A stretch of 64,000 nt of DNA from JBKBUF01 sp046290815 (lineage in GTDB: Bacteria > Bacteroidota > Bacteroidia > Cytophagales > Cytophagaceae): assembly GCA_046290815.1 (NCBI GenBank), contig JBKBUF010000011.1, forward strand, positions 1-64,000, in the 5' to 3' direction. Below the pieces are notes generated by a model, which was not told the DNA's origin, ran no database searches, and was given only the letters and a program-made list of their open reading frames with translations. Shown one piece after another: positions 26,703 through 35,930 of this stretch. Positions within the stretch are counted from its first letter, which is position 1, and each line of letters starts with the position of its first letter. Both the position numbers and the translations under genes were made by a program.

Positions 26703-27275
26703 ATGATTGTAATAGGCAATACCGTAATAAGCGATGATGTAGCAGATAAAAAATTTGTCTGTGACTTAATCAAATGTAAAGGAGCGTGTTGTGTGGAGGG
26801 TGATGCTGGCGCTCCACTGAATGATGATGAATTGCCCGTTTTTGGGGAGATATTTGAGCAGGTAAAGCCTTATTTAAGTAAAGAGGGTTTACGGGCGATA
26901 AAAAAACAAGGTTTTTATGTAAAAGATCAGGATGATGAATATTCTACCCCAACCATTAACGGAAGAGAATGTGCCTATGCTATTTACGATAAAAATGGTA
27001 TTCTGAAATGTGCCATTGAACAGGCCTGGATCGATGGAAAAATTACTTATAAAAAACCCATCTCCTGTCATTTGTATCCTATAAGAATCACCCGTTATGA
27101 CCAGTATGACGCAGTAAATTATGAGAGATGGCACATTTGTAAGCCAGCCTGCAGAAAAGGGGAGGAGTTAGGTATTCCGGTCTACAAATTTTTAAAAGAT
27201 CCGTTGATCAGGAAGTATGGAGAAGATTGGTATAGGGAGTTGTGTGAGAAAATAGAGAAAGGGAATGATGAATAA
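26703..27275 (+). CDS. DUF3109 family protein (cysteine-rich, metal-binding predicted)
   Basis: Cytoplasmic protein of 190 residues with C20-x4-C25-x3-C29-C30 near the N-terminus and further cysteines in GRECAY, LKCAIE, ISCHLYP and HICKPACRKG. This is the cysteine pattern of DUF3109, related to YkgJ-type zinc or Fe-S clusters. Function is unknown. The start at 26703 directly follows a palindromic repeat. The stop codon lies inside another short repeat that continues to 27310. Confidence 0.85.
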   Translation: MIVIGNTVISDDVADKKFVCDLIKCKGACCVEGDAGAPLNDDELPVFGEIFEQVKPYLSKEGLRAIKKQGFYVKDQDDEYSTPTINGRECAYAIYDKNGILKCAIEQAWIDGKITYKKPISCHLYPIRITRYDQYDAVNYERWHICKPACRKGEELGIPVYKFLKDPLIRKYGEDWYRELCEKIEKGNDE

Positions 27276-27311
27276 TAAATGTTGAATTCTTTAAACTTTG
27301 AACTTTAAACC
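27265..27311. repeat. intergenic repeat ATAAATGTTGAAT + TTTAAACTTTGAACTTTAAAC
   Basis: The first part shares ATAAATGTTGAAT with the repeat at 22053-22108. The second part resembles GCTTTAAACTTTAAAC at 13771-13786. It covers the stop codon of the DUF3109 gene and reaches the stop of the convergent CBU_0592-like gene. Confidence 0.5.
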
Positions 27312-27547
27312 CTCTTCTTATTCTTCATAATTGAATAAACTGCAATTCCAACCCAGATGACATTTACAAATGCCGAGGGATATGCTTCCTGGTACACCGT
27401 CAATAAGATTAGGAAAACAGCTCCGGTGGCATTCAGGAACTGATAGATAAATGAGGTGGAATCGATTTTTTTGAAAGAGACAAGAAAGTATGCAGCCAAC
27501 ACTTCTATCGCGCCGATCCAGCCAAGAATATTAATTAACAACTTCAA
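27305..27547 (-). CDS. CBU_0592-like small membrane protein
   Basis: Protein of 80 residues with three hydrophobic segments (about 5-24, 36-51 and 57-75) and the pattern ILGWIGAIEVLAAYFLVS...QFLNATGAVFL, typical of the CBU_0592-like family. Function is unknown. It overlaps the end of the upstream outer-membrane-type gene by 17 bases, so the pair is probably one operon. Confidence 0.75.
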   Translation of the reverse strand: MKLLINILGWIGAIEVLAAYFLVSFKKIDSTSFIYQFLNATGAVFLILLTVYQEAYPSAFVNVIWVGIAVYSIMKNKKRV

Positions 27548-28199
27548 TTTTATGGAATATGCTAAATGGTAAGAATAATGACAATCTACCGAAGAAAACG
27601 TTGTCTTTTTTGTCAGAGTTTCCCCATTGAGAAATATTATCCAGATAATCTGTGGTTGGATTCAGGTACCCAGTTTGAAGACCGAATGCGTAACCTGAAG
27701 GCATGATATAGATAAATCCCGCAGAGGTGGGTAGGGTAAATGCAATATTGCTGTATTCTTCTCCTTTGGCACGTCTGCTGAAGTTATTTTCAAGCTTAGC
27801 ATTAAACTGGTCTTTTGGGGAGAATCTTATCAATCCTACACCCTGGCTGATAAAAAGGATAAAGTTATCTTTCTTGATCAGGTTAAGGTGCACGTCGTAA
27901 TTAATGTTGATGAATGAAGTCGTGAAGAAAGTATTGGGTTGGCTGAATGGATCTTTCTCGAATACATAATCAGGGTTGTTGCCCTGAATCTTTCCTGCAA
28001 TGATATTTAACTGTCCGTTTAATCTCTTTTTCTTATTGAAAAGTACACCTGCATGGTAAGATGCAGTCCACTGCTGGTAAGTATCATTCAAATCACCTTT
28101 GTAAGAGTTAGCTCCCAGGCCAAGATGAACAAAGCCAACTCTCTGAGCTATGCCAAAAAAAGGTAAAAATAAGATGATCAGAAAAATGAAATATCGCAT
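27531..28199 (-). CDS. predicted outer-membrane beta-barrel protein
   Basis: Exported 222-residue protein with a signal peptide (1-18, ending GIAQ) and alternating amphipathic strands ending in an aromatic-rich C-terminal region. The start HLGLGANSYKGDLND resembles the GxxxYxGDL motif of Bacteroidetes DUF6089-type barrels; family assignment is tentative. It is followed by and overlaps the CBU_0592-like gene. Confidence 0.7.
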   Translation of the reverse strand: MRYFIFLIILFLPFFGIAQRVGFVHLGLGANSYKGDLNDTYQQWTASYHAGVLFNKKKRLNGQLNIIAGKIQGNNPDYVFEKDPFSQPNTFFTTSFININYDVHLNLIKKDNFILFISQGVGLIRFSPKDQFNAKLENNFSRRAKGEEYSNIAFTLPTSAGFIYIMPSGYAFGLQTGYLNPTTDYLDNISQWGNSDKKDNVFFGRLSLFLPFSIFHKIEVVN

Positions 28200-28270
28200 T
28201 AATTTGAGGATTACGGTTTAATATATAACTAAAACCTTTGACTTTCATTATATACCTCAAAAAAAATAAA

Positions 28271-28392
28271 GGTAACCCCAACCTCACCTGACCTCTCCTT
28301 AATAAGGAGAGGAATCGTTCTTAACTTATCAATTCTGGTTAAAATTATGCGGTCACCCTCTCCTTATCTAGGAGAGGGCCGGGCTGAGGTCA
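28271..28392. repeat. paired-hairpin intergenic repeat (CCTCTCCTT family)
   Basis: Hairpin 1: CCTCTCCTT-AAT-AAGGAGAGG at 28292-28312. Hairpin 2: CCCTCTCCTTATCTAGGAGAGGG at about 28356-28378. Outer flanks AACCTCACCTGA (28280-28291) and GGGCTGAGGTCA (28381-28392) are partly complementary, so the whole unit can fold back. Its last bases form the accC stop codon. Confidence 0.75.
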
Positions 28393-29736
28393 CTTAATGC
28401 TTGAAAAATCGAAAGTTTCAAGAAATCCTGTATTGAATTTTCCTGCTCTGAATGCAGGATCATCCATAAGTTTAAGGTGGAAAGGTATGGTGGTTTTGAT
28501 TCCTTCAATAACAAACTCTTCCAAAGCTCTTTTCATTCTGGCTATTGTTTCTTCTCTGGTAGGAGCGCTCACAATCAATTTAGCAATCATTGAGTCGTAG
28601 TTTGGAGGAATAGTATATCCGGTATAGCAATGTGTGTCTACTCTTATACCATAGCCTCCCGGAATATGGAAGTTGGTAATTTTCCCGGGCGAGGGTCTGA
28701 AGCCATTAGCAGGGTCTTCAGCGTTAATTCTGCATTCCATTGAATGTCTGCCGGGCAGGAAGTTTTTCCCGCTTATAGCACCACCTGCTGCAACTTTGAT
28801 CTGTTCTTTGATAAGGTCAACTCCTGTCACTTCTTCTGTTACAGGATGCTCTACCTGGATTCTGGTGTTCATTTCCATGAAGTAAAAATCTCCATGTTTG
28901 TCAACCAGAAATTCTATGGTACCTGCACCTTCATATTTAATAGCTTTAGCACCTTTGATGGCAGCTTCGCCCATTTTAGTTCTTAATCTTTCTGTAATGA
29001 CAGGAGATGGTGTTTCTTCTACCAGTTTCTGATGTCTTCTCTGAATTGAACAATCTCTTTCAGAAAGGTGACATGCTTTACCGTGTCTGTCACCTAATAT
29101 CTGAATCTCGATATGTCTTGGTTCTTCTATATATTTCTCAAGATATAATCCATCATTACCGAATGCGGCTCCGGCTTCAGCTTTAGCATCTGCCCATGCT
29201 TTCTTGAATTCAGAATCGTTTCTTACAATTCTCATACCTCTACCACCACCTCCTGCAGTTGCTTTAAGAATAACAGGATATTTTATTTTATTGGAAAGTT
29301 TGATTCCTTCCTCAACCGATGTGAGTAGTCCGTCCGACCCCGGAATGGTAGGCACTCCGGCTTTCTTCATAGTTGCTTTTGCAGACGATTTGTCTCCCAT
29401 AGAGTGAATCATGGAAGGGCTGGCACCAATGAATTTTATTCCGTAGTCTTCACAGATTTTGGAGAAGTCTGCATTTTCAGATAAGAAACCGTATCCCGGA
29501 TGTATAGCGTCAGCATTGGTAATTTCTGCAGCTGCAATGATGTTTGGAATACTCAGATAAGATTTATTGCTCGGCGCGGCACCAATACACACAGCTTCGT
29601 CTGCATATCTTACATGCAAACTTTCTTTATCAGCCACTGAATATACTGCTACAGTTTTAATATTCATCTCTTTGCAAGCGCGGATTACACGCATGGCAAT
29701 TTCACCTCTGTTGGCTATTAATATCTTGTTAAACAT
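28390..29736 (-). CDS. accC: acetyl-CoA carboxylase biotin carboxylase subunit
   Basis: ATP-dependent carboxylation of biotin on AccB, the first half-reaction of malonyl-CoA synthesis for fatty acids. The 448 residues contain the ATP-grasp glycine loop GGGGRGM (162-168), ILGDRHG, the EMNTRIQVEHPVTEEVTG catalytic segment (about 287-304) and a standard C-terminal domain. It lies 114 bases after accB. The TGA stop is formed by the end of a palindromic repeat, so the last residues could have been altered by its insertion. Confidence 0.96.
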   Translation of the reverse strand: MFNKILIANRGEIAMRVIRACKEMNIKTVAVYSVADKESLHVRYADEAVCIGAAPSNKSYLSIPNIIAAAEITNADAIHPGYGFLSENADFSKICEDYGIKFIGASPSMIHSMGDKSSAKATMKKAGVPTIPGSDGLLTSVEEGIKLSNKIKYPVILKATAGGGGRGMRIVRNDSEFKKAWADAKAEAGAAFGNDGLYLEKYIEEPRHIEIQILGDRHGKACHLSERDCSIQRRHQKLVEETPSPVITERLRTKMGEAAIKGAKAIKYEGAGTIEFLVDKHGDFYFMEMNTRIQVEHPVTEEVTGVDLIKEQIKVAAGGAISGKNFLPGRHSMECRINAEDPANGFRPSPGKITNFHIPGGYGIRVDTHCYTGYTIPPNYDSMIAKLIVSAPTREETIARMKRALEEFVIEGIKTTIPFHLKLMDDPAFRAGKFNTGFLETFDFSSIK

Positions 29737-29850
29737 AGTCTTTTGAGTTAAAACAAGCTCCGTAAAAACTTAGGGTAAAGGAGCCAAATTCAAAATAATT
29801 CCGGGTTTATGAAAAAAGGAACAGAATTGGTTCCTGTTCCTTTTTGAAAA

Positions 29851-30345
29851 TTATTTAGGTTCTACAAGGAATAGTGGCTGATCATACTCAACCGGAGAAG
29901 CATTCTCCACCAGAATCTTCACGATTTTTCCTGATACTTCTGATTCGATTTCATTAAACAGTTTCATGGCTTCAATGATACATACAGGCTGACCAGGTTT
30001 TACTTCGTCACCAACATTTACAAATGCAGGATTTTCCGGGTTAGATGATCGGTAGAAAGTGCCGATCATAGGAGATTTTATTGTAATAAAATTTTTGTCT
30101 TTAGATGTATCTGTAGCAGCCTCCTGTTTAGGAGCAGGTGCAGGAGTGGCAGGTGCAGGAGCAGGGGCTGCTGCAACAGCAGGAGCGGGAGCAGCGATTT
30201 GCTGAACAGGAGCTTCAATTACTCTTGCAGGGATATCAGCATATTTTTTTACAGCTATTTTAAATTGCTCAGTTTCTATATTCACTTCAGCAAGACCTGA
30301 ATTGGCGATAAAATCAATTAGCTCCTGTATTTCTTTAGCTTTCAT
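29851..30345 (-). CDS. accB: acetyl-CoA carboxylase biotin carboxyl carrier protein
   Basis: Carries biotin between the biotin carboxylase and carboxyltransferase. The 164 residues comprise an N-terminal dimerisation segment (1-45), a flexible Ala-Pro-rich linker (about 46-76) and a biotinyl domain with the EAMKL motif; Lys128 should be biotinylated. It lies between fabH and accC on the same strand, with 98 and 114 base gaps. Confidence 0.96.
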   Translation of the reverse strand: MKAKEIQELIDFIANSGLAEVNIETEQFKIAVKKYADIPARVIEAPVQQIAAPAPAVAAAPAPAPATPAPAPKQEAATDTSKDKNFITIKSPMIGTFYRSSNPENPAFVNVGDEVKPGQPVCIIEAMKLFNEIESEVSGKIVKILVENASPVEYDQPLFLVEPK

Positions 30346-30443
30346 ATCTGTAACTTTAATTTTTAAAATGATCAGAAGCTTGTTGCTCCTGCAAAATTCA
30401 ATTAAACCGTAAAATTATTAAATCATCCAAATAAACCTAATGT

Positions 30444-31442
30444 TTATTCAGCATTATATGCCCATTTGAGATAAATAGCGCCCCAGGTAAATCCACCTCC
30501 GAATGCAGCCATAACAAGATTGTCACCTTTTTTAAATTTGGTTTCGTAATCCCAAAGCAGCAATGGAATTGTGCCATTGGTGGTATTCCCGTATCTGTCA
30601 ATGTTTATCAATACTTTTTCCTGGCCAATACCCATTCTTTCTGCAGTAGCATCAATTATTCTTTTATTTGCCTGATGAGGGACAAGAAAACTGATGTCTT
30701 CTGATCTGAGATTGTTATTTTTCATTATATCGGCAGAAACATCAGCCATATGCGTCACTGCAAACTTGAATACTGTTGCTCCTTCCTGAAAAGCATAATG
30801 TTCTTTATTTGTTACTGACTCAATGGATGCAGGATACCTGCTGCCTCCGGCTTTCTGACAAAGAAATTTAGCGCCTGCTCCGTTTGTTTTAAGTATGCAA
30901 TCAATCATACCATTGCCTGACTCGTCTGGCTCAAGCAAAACTGCACCGGCTCCGTCTCCGAAAATAATGCAGGTAGCTCTGTCTTCATAGTTAATGATAG
31001 AAGACATTTTATCTCCACCTACAACTATTACTTTTTTATACTTCCCGCTTTCAATGAATTGTGCTCCTGTGGCAAGCCCGAAAAGAAATCCGGAACATGC
31101 AGCGTTAAGGTCATAGCTGAAAGCATTTTTTAAGCCCGCCATTTCACACAATAAATTTCCTGTAGCAGGGAATACATAATCAGGAGTAGTGGTGCAGCAA
31201 ATCAGAAGCTCAACTTCTTCAGGATCTGTTTTAGTTTTCTTTAGTAGCTGGTTTACGGCATGTACCGCCATGTGTGATGTGCCTTCGCCGGGTGTTTTCA
31301 GAATTCTTCTTTCTTTGATCCCCGTTCTGGTGGTAATCCATTCATCACTGGTCTCAACCATTTTTTCGAGCTCTTGATTGGTGAGAACATAGTCTGGTAC
31401 ATAACCACCTATGCCTGTGATTGCAGCTCTTCTTTTATTCAT
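30444..31442 (-). CDS. fabH: 3-oxoacyl-ACP synthase III
   Basis: Starts fatty acid chains by condensing an acyl-CoA with malonyl-ACP. The 332 residues show the complete Cys-His-Asn triad: Cys116 in NAACSGF, His256 in PHQANKR and Asn286 in YGNTTNGT. It follows plsX by 20 bases, forming the conserved plsX-fabH pair. Confidence 0.96.
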   Translation of the reverse strand: MNKRRAAITGIGGYVPDYVLTNQELEKMVETSDEWITTRTGIKERRILKTPGEGTSHMAVHAVNQLLKKTKTDPEEVELLICCTTTPDYVFPATGNLLCEMAGLKNAFSYDLNAACSGFLFGLATGAQFIESGKYKKVIVVGGDKMSSIINYEDRATCIIFGDGAGAVLLEPDESGNGMIDCILKTNGAGAKFLCQKAGGSRYPASIESVTNKEHYAFQEGATVFKFAVTHMADVSADIMKNNNLRSEDISFLVPHQANKRIIDATAERMGIGQEKVLINIDRYGNTTNGTIPLLLWDYETKFKKGDNLVMAAFGGGFTWGAIYLKWAYNAE

Positions 31443-31462
31443 TTGAATAGAGTGTAGAATTC

Positions 31463-32401
31463 TTAACTATAAGCCTTTTTGATTTTTTCTGAAATCTCTG
31501 CTTCGATCAATTGAACAGCCAGATTCAGCATATTTTTAACAGCTTTGGGTGAGGATACGCCATGACCTATGATTACATTTCCGTTCACGCCAAGAATAGG
31601 ACTTCCACCGACACCTTCATAATTGAACAATTCAATAAAGGGATCCATGAAATTCCTTCTTTCCATAACTTCATAAAATGTTTCGGCCATTTTAAGTACC
31701 ACATTTCCTGAGAAGCCGTCTGTAACAATTACATCCGCCTTATCATTGAACATGTCTCTGCCTTCAATGTTCCCGATGAAATTCACTTTCGGGTTGGCTT
31801 TGATAAGCTGATGAGCTGCCTGAGTGAGGATAGTGCCTTTTTGTTCTTCCTCTCCAAGATTAAGCAAACCTACTTTAGGATTTTCATTTCCGAAAATATA
31901 TTTTGCATAGAGAGAACCAATCACGGCAAATTGCTCCAAGTATTCGGGTTTGCAGTCTGCATTTGCCCCGACATCAAGCAATATACCGTAACTTCCTTTT
32001 TCTTTAGGGATAAAACCGGCAATTCCGGGTCTTTCTATCCCGGGAATAGCTTTTATGGTAAATAAAGATCCTACCAGCATTGCACCAGTATTTCCTGCGC
32101 TGCAAAAAGCATCGACCTTACGTTCGGCAAGCATTTTGAAGCCGGCCATGATGCTACTGTTAGGTTTCTGTGAAATTGCCTTCGTAGGGTGTTCACCCAT
32201 TTCAATTACGTCGTCGGCATGTACGATAGTAAAAGAATCTTCCGACGCACCCAGATTCTGCAGATGCGTTTTAATTACAGATTCCTTTCCGACAAGTATT
32301 ATTTGAATATCGGATGAAAAAGCCTGTTTGGCCTGAAGAGCTCCTTCGATGATTGACTTGGGTGCATAATCGCCCCCCATTGCATCTAATGCAATCTTCA
32401 T
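31463..32401 (-). CDS. plsX: phosphate acyltransferase PlsX
   Basis: Makes acyl-phosphate from acyl-ACP for phospholipid synthesis at the inner face of the membrane. The 312 residues begin MKIALDAMGGDYAPKSIIEG, the diagnostic PlsX start, and contain GNTGAMLVGSLF and DGFSGNVVLKMAE. It sits between rpmF (9-base gap) and fabH (20-base gap), the widespread rpmF-plsX-fabH order. Confidence 0.96.
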   Translation of the reverse strand: MKIALDAMGGDYAPKSIIEGALQAKQAFSSDIQIILVGKESVIKTHLQNLGASEDSFTIVHADDVIEMGEHPTKAISQKPNSSIMAGFKMLAERKVDAFCSAGNTGAMLVGSLFTIKAIPGIERPGIAGFIPKEKGSYGILLDVGANADCKPEYLEQFAVIGSLYAKYIFGNENPKVGLLNLGEEEQKGTILTQAAHQLIKANPKVNFIGNIEGRDMFNDKADVIVTDGFSGNVVLKMAETFYEVMERRNFMDPFIELFNYEGVGGSPILGVNGNVIIGHGVSSPKAVKNMLNLAVQLIEAEISEKIKKAYS

Positions 32402-32410
32402 ACAACTAAA

Positions 32411-32596
32411 TTAAACAGCGAGTTCTTTTTCGATTGCTTGTTTCCCTTTGTAGTAGCCACACTCCGGACAAACTCTGTGCATTAATACCGGAGCTCCACA
32501 ATTTGAACATTCTGCAAAGCCGACCGCTGTAGCTTTATAATGGGTTCTTCTCTTATCTCTTCTGGTCTTTGAGATTCTACGCTTTGGATGAGCCAT
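32411..32596 (-). CDS. rpmF: 50S ribosomal protein L32
   Basis: Small ribosomal protein of 61 residues that begins MAHPKRRISKTRRDKRRTHY and contains a complete zinc ribbon: Cys30, Cys33, Cys43 and Cys46 (CSNC, CPEC). It lies between the DUF177 gene (5-base gap) and plsX. Confidence 0.97.
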   Translation of the reverse strand: MAHPKRRISKTRRDKRRTHYKATAVGFAECSNCGAPVLMHRVCPECGYYKGKQAIEKELAV

Positions 32597-32601
32597 TTTA
32601 T

Positions 32602-33156
32602 TTATTCAATTTTATTATTTTTCAGTTTATTTAATATCTCCCATCTGGGATCATTCACTTCATCTTGTAAATCTTCTTCCTCAACATCTCTGGTTGTGCT
32701 GTAAATCAGCTTTACCTCCTCATCCTCATTTTCCTCAGATTCTTCTTCTAAAAATCTCGGGTGCAATTTTTTCATAGGTACAGATAAACCTATGTATTCA
32801 TAAATATATTGTGCAAGATTTAATTTTTGTGTTCCTACAGGGATTGTTATGATCTCGTCTGTAAGTTCTTGATAATCATTGCTGAATTTGAATATTAAGT
32901 TTTCGTCAACAATAACCTGATAATCAAATTCTTCCAGGCTTCTGTCACAGGTTAACTGAACAGTGCCCTGAATTTTTATATTCGCCTGAATCAACGTCTC
33001 GGATTTATCCAGCACAACATTTGCCTTTAAAAGGCCTATATGAATGAAACTGTCCTCAAAATTTTCAAAAAACGAGTTGTCAAGGTCGTAATCATAGTAA
33101 TGTTTTTTACTACTAAGATTATAAATGTCAATATCAAATCTTCTCAAATCTTTCAT
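32602..33156 (-). CDS. DUF177 (YceD-like) protein
   Basis: Protein of 184 residues that precedes rpmF, the usual place of the YceD/DUF177 family, implicated in 23S rRNA metabolism in other organisms. It contains VQLTCDRSLEEF, the conserved TCxR segment near residue 87, and an acidic tail EESEENEDEE. The ATG at 33156 (MKDLRRFDIDIY) is preferred over an upstream TTG at 33180, which would add eight residues. Confidence 0.85.
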   Translation of the reverse strand: MKDLRRFDIDIYNLSSKKHYYDYDLDNSFFENFEDSFIHIGLLKANVVLDKSETLIQANIKIQGTVQLTCDRSLEEFDYQVIVDENLIFKFSNDYQELTDEIITIPVGTQKLNLAQYIYEYIGLSVPMKKLHPRFLEEESEENEDEEVKLIYSTTRDVEEEDLQDEVNDPRWEILNKLKNNKIE

Positions 33157-33263
33157 TCCTATCCCTAAACAAGTGCGCAAAGTTAGTACATTATTTCAAT
33201 TAACAAAAATGTTATGACCTTCATATTCGCTTCTTTTGGATTTTTTTAAGTATAAAAAAATCT

Positions 33264-34298
33264 TTAAGGCTGAACTTCAACAGGTTTTCTTTTTTTTGCA
33301 ATATCCGTGGCCAAAAATACCGCTTCCCTGAAAGAAGTCTCATCTGCCATGTTTTTCCCTGCAATATCATAAGCGGTACCATGATCTGGAGATGTGCGGA
33401 TAACATTCAATCCGGCCGTAAAATTCACCCCGGTCTCAAAACTAAGCGTTTTAAAAGGTATAAGTCCCTGATCATGATACATTCCCAGTATACCGTCAAA
33501 CTTTTTGAAAGTCATTGTTCCGAAAAAAGCGTCGGCAGGAAACGGTCCAAAAATCAGGATTCCTTTTGTTTTCAATTCCTCAACAATAGGTGTCAGCAAA
33601 TCATTCTCTTCATTTCCGATTAATCCGTCTTCGCCGGCATGGGGATTTAATCCCAAAAGTGCCAGCTTAGGTTTGGTTATGCCAAAATCGTTTTTCAAGG
33701 ATTTGTAAAGGATATTGATTTTGGAAAGTATTTTTTCTTTTGTAAGTGATTTATTTACCTCCCCGATAGGAACATGACCGGTAACCACTCCTATCCTCAT
33801 GAGTTCGCTTACCAGTAACATCAGGCTTTCATTTGCACCTGACTTATGTGTGAAATATTCTGTATGTCCCGGATATTTAAAATCATCCCCCTGAGTATTT
33901 TTTTTATTGATCGGACCTGTGACCACTGCGTCTATTCTTCCGGTAGTAAGGTCCTCCGTAGCTTTGTTCAACGCAAGCACTGCACATCGACCGGCTTCAG
34001 GTGTTATTTTACCCGGATTGATTTCATGATCTTCTTCCCAGCATTGCACCAGATTGACCTTTTTTGGATTTAATCCTTCCAGGTTTTTAATCTGGTGAAA
34101 GCTTATTTCTTCCACTTCAGGTAACAGTTTTTTGTATTTGCTTAAAATTTTGAATGATCCATAGACGACAGGAATACAAATTTTGAGGATTCTCGGATCG
34201 GCTAAGGTCTTTAATATTATTTCCGGACCGATACCATTGAAGTCACCGATCGTGATGCCGACAACAGGCTTTTCAGCTGTATTTTTGATGTATCCCAT
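33264..34298 (-). CDS. pdxA: 4-hydroxythreonine-4-phosphate dehydrogenase
   Basis: Oxidises 4-phosphohydroxy-L-threonine in pyridoxal 5'-phosphate synthesis. The 344 residues show the metal-binding histidines in their family contexts: His175 (VTGHVP), His220 (LNPHAGE) and His275 (YHDQGL), plus His145 (PGHTE). It abuts the leucyl aminopeptidase gene with no gap and is followed after 107 bases by DUF177-rpmF. Confidence 0.95.
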   Translation of the reverse strand: MGYIKNTAEKPVVGITIGDFNGIGPEIILKTLADPRILKICIPVVYGSFKILSKYKKLLPEVEEISFHQIKNLEGLNPKKVNLVQCWEEDHEINPGKITPEAGRCAVLALNKATEDLTTGRIDAVVTGPINKKNTQGDDFKYPGHTEYFTHKSGANESLMLLVSELMRIGVVTGHVPIGEVNKSLTKEKILSKINILYKSLKNDFGITKPKLALLGLNPHAGEDGLIGNEENDLLTPIVEELKTKGILIFGPFPADAFFGTMTFKKFDGILGMYHDQGLIPFKTLSFETGVNFTAGLNVIRTSPDHGTAYDIAGKNMADETSFREAVFLATDIAKKRKPVEVQP

Positions 34299-35720
34299 TT
34301 AGTTTTTACTTAGATTTTTAAAAAAGTTATATAAGAGTCGAACACCTGTGCCGGTGCCGTTTTTTTTCCGATATGAATCATCTGCCATAAGAAATGCACT
34401 TCCAGCGATATCCAGATGGAGCCAGGGATATTTGACAAAGTGCTCAAGAAATTTGCCGGCTGTTATTGCTCCGGCGTCTGATCCACCTATGTTTTTCAAA
34501 TCCGCAATATCTGATTTAATATATTCTTTATATTCATCCCATAAAGGAAATTCTACAAGCCTTTCATAAACTTCCTTTCCTGCTGCCTCCATTTTTTGCT
34601 TTATTGAATCAGATGCAGTGCCCATGTATACTATTCCTTCTTTGCCAATTGCTCTTGCGGCAGCTCCTGTTAAAGTAGCAAGATCAATCACCAGTTCAGG
34701 ATTCCATCTTGCAGCATAAACAAGTGCATCAGCAAGAATGAGCCTGCCTTCAGCATCTGTATTCAGCACTTCCACTGTGGTCCCATCTGATATCTTGATT
34801 ACATCTCCGGGAGTTACAGCATTGCCATCAGGCCTGTTTTCAGTAGCTGGAATTACACATATGATATGATAAGGTAGTTTATTCAATGCAATGGCGTAAA
34901 GGGCACATGCTGTAGCAGCGGCACCTGCCATATCGCACTTCATAAGATCCATAGAATTTGTAGTAGGTTTCAGACTGAGGCCGCCTGTATCAAATACTAC
35001 TCCTTTTCCAATCAACACATAGGGTTTTGAGTTTATGTGTCCAAGGGGTTTATATTCCATTATGTTGAAAGTAGGAGGATTCGGACTGCCCATATTCACT
35101 GCAATCAATCCGCCCATTCCAAGCTCTTTGATTTTGGCTTTGTCAAATACTGTTATGTTAATACTACATTCATTTGCCAGTGATTTCAGTTCTTCACTCA
35201 ATTGCTCAGCAGTTAGATATAAAACAGGTTCATTTACCAGATCTCTTGCTTTAAAGACCCCTTTTAAAATATTATTCACTTCGAAAAACAATTCATCCTT
35301 CCTGCAGCAAACTTCGACTGTACAAGTGAAATTCTTATCTGGTTTTTTGTATTTATCAAAATTATAGCTACTTAATACAAAACCTTCAAATAAGGCAATG
35401 ATGAAATCGTCTTCAGTTGTCCCAGATAATTGAAGGCTGTTGATATTTTCTTCCTGTACGCTATTGTAAAGTTTATAACCCAGCCTTCTAAAGGTTTCTT
35501 TACGCTCAGTAGTGGATTTGTCAGCCGCATCAGTAATGAAGAATAGCTGCCGGTCAAATAAGTTTATATGGATCAATTTACCGGCAGAAAACTGATCATT
35601 TAGGTATTTCCTTTCTCCTTCGCCTTTCAGAAAAGGATATGCATCTTCAGGACTGGAAATAATATAGGCCAGGTTGTTGGTACCGGTTATTGATTTTATG
35701 TATAATGATTGGATCTTCAT
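34299..35720 (-). CDS. leucyl aminopeptidase (M17 family)
   Basis: Cytoplasmic two-metal aminopeptidase that recycles peptides. The 473 residues include the catalytic core IGKGVVFDTGGLSLKP (Lys239, Asp244, Lys251), Asp263 in KCDMAGAA and the signature NTDAEGRL (Asp322, Glu324, Arg326), all intact. The stop abuts the pdxA start codon. A terminator-type hairpin lies 48 bases upstream of its ATG, in the 273-base gap to rsmA. Confidence 0.92.
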   Translation of the reverse strand: MKIQSLYIKSITGTNNLAYIISSPEDAYPFLKGEGERKYLNDQFSAGKLIHINLFDRQLFFITDAADKSTTERKETFRRLGYKLYNSVQEENINSLQLSGTTEDDFIIALFEGFVLSSYNFDKYKKPDKNFTCTVEVCCRKDELFFEVNNILKGVFKARDLVNEPVLYLTAEQLSEELKSLANECSINITVFDKAKIKELGMGGLIAVNMGSPNPPTFNIMEYKPLGHINSKPYVLIGKGVVFDTGGLSLKPTTNSMDLMKCDMAGAAATACALYAIALNKLPYHIICVIPATENRPDGNAVTPGDVIKISDGTTVEVLNTDAEGRLILADALVYAARWNPELVIDLATLTGAAARAIGKEGIVYMGTASDSIKQKMEAAGKEVYERLVEFPLWDEYKEYIKSDIADLKNIGGSDAGAITAGKFLEHFVKYPWLHLDIAGSAFLMADDSYRKKNGTGTGVRLLYNFFKNLSKN

Positions 35721-35767
35721 CTTAAATAATCAGCCGGCAAATTTAAAGGAAGGAATCAGTAAAACAA

Positions 35768-35796
35768 AAACAGTCCCGGAGTTCACGGGACTGTTT
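35768..35796 (-). terminator. terminator-like hairpin upstream of the aminopeptidase
   Basis: An 11-bp stem AAACAGTCCCG / CGGGACTGTTT with a 7-base loop. Read on the minus strand it is followed by TTGTTTTA, as in an intrinsic terminator. It sits between divergent genes, 48 bases before the aminopeptidase start, with no annotated gene for it to end. It may end a short leader RNA or act as an attenuator. Confidence 0.55.
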
Positions 35797-35922
35797 CAAA
35801 TTAAAAGTTACGAAAACAGGTATTGAAAATTGAAAAGCAGGTGGTATTAAAAGATTACAAGTTTCATGGTTCCTATTTTCTTATTTATTCCAAATAGGTG
35901 GAAAAGGTAACCTCAATTTGTA

Positions 35923-35930
35923 TAGATTTG
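35923..35930 (+). promoter_or_regulatory. TAnnTTTG -7 element before rsmA
   Basis: TAGATTTG is a perfect match to the Bacteroidetes -7 consensus, 64 bases before the rsmA ATG. No convincing -33 element is found at the right distance, so this is only a candidate. Confidence 0.25.

Noticed and set aside
30410..30431. Possible promoter for accB-accC (TAATTTTA with TTTG on the minus strand)
   Set aside because: The spacer is only 10 bases, too short for the Bacteroidetes consensus.
30346..30443. Missing efp gene between fabH and accB
   Set aside because: Many Bacteroidetes have efp here, but the gap is only 98 bases with no remnant; gene order varies and efp is presumably elsewhere.
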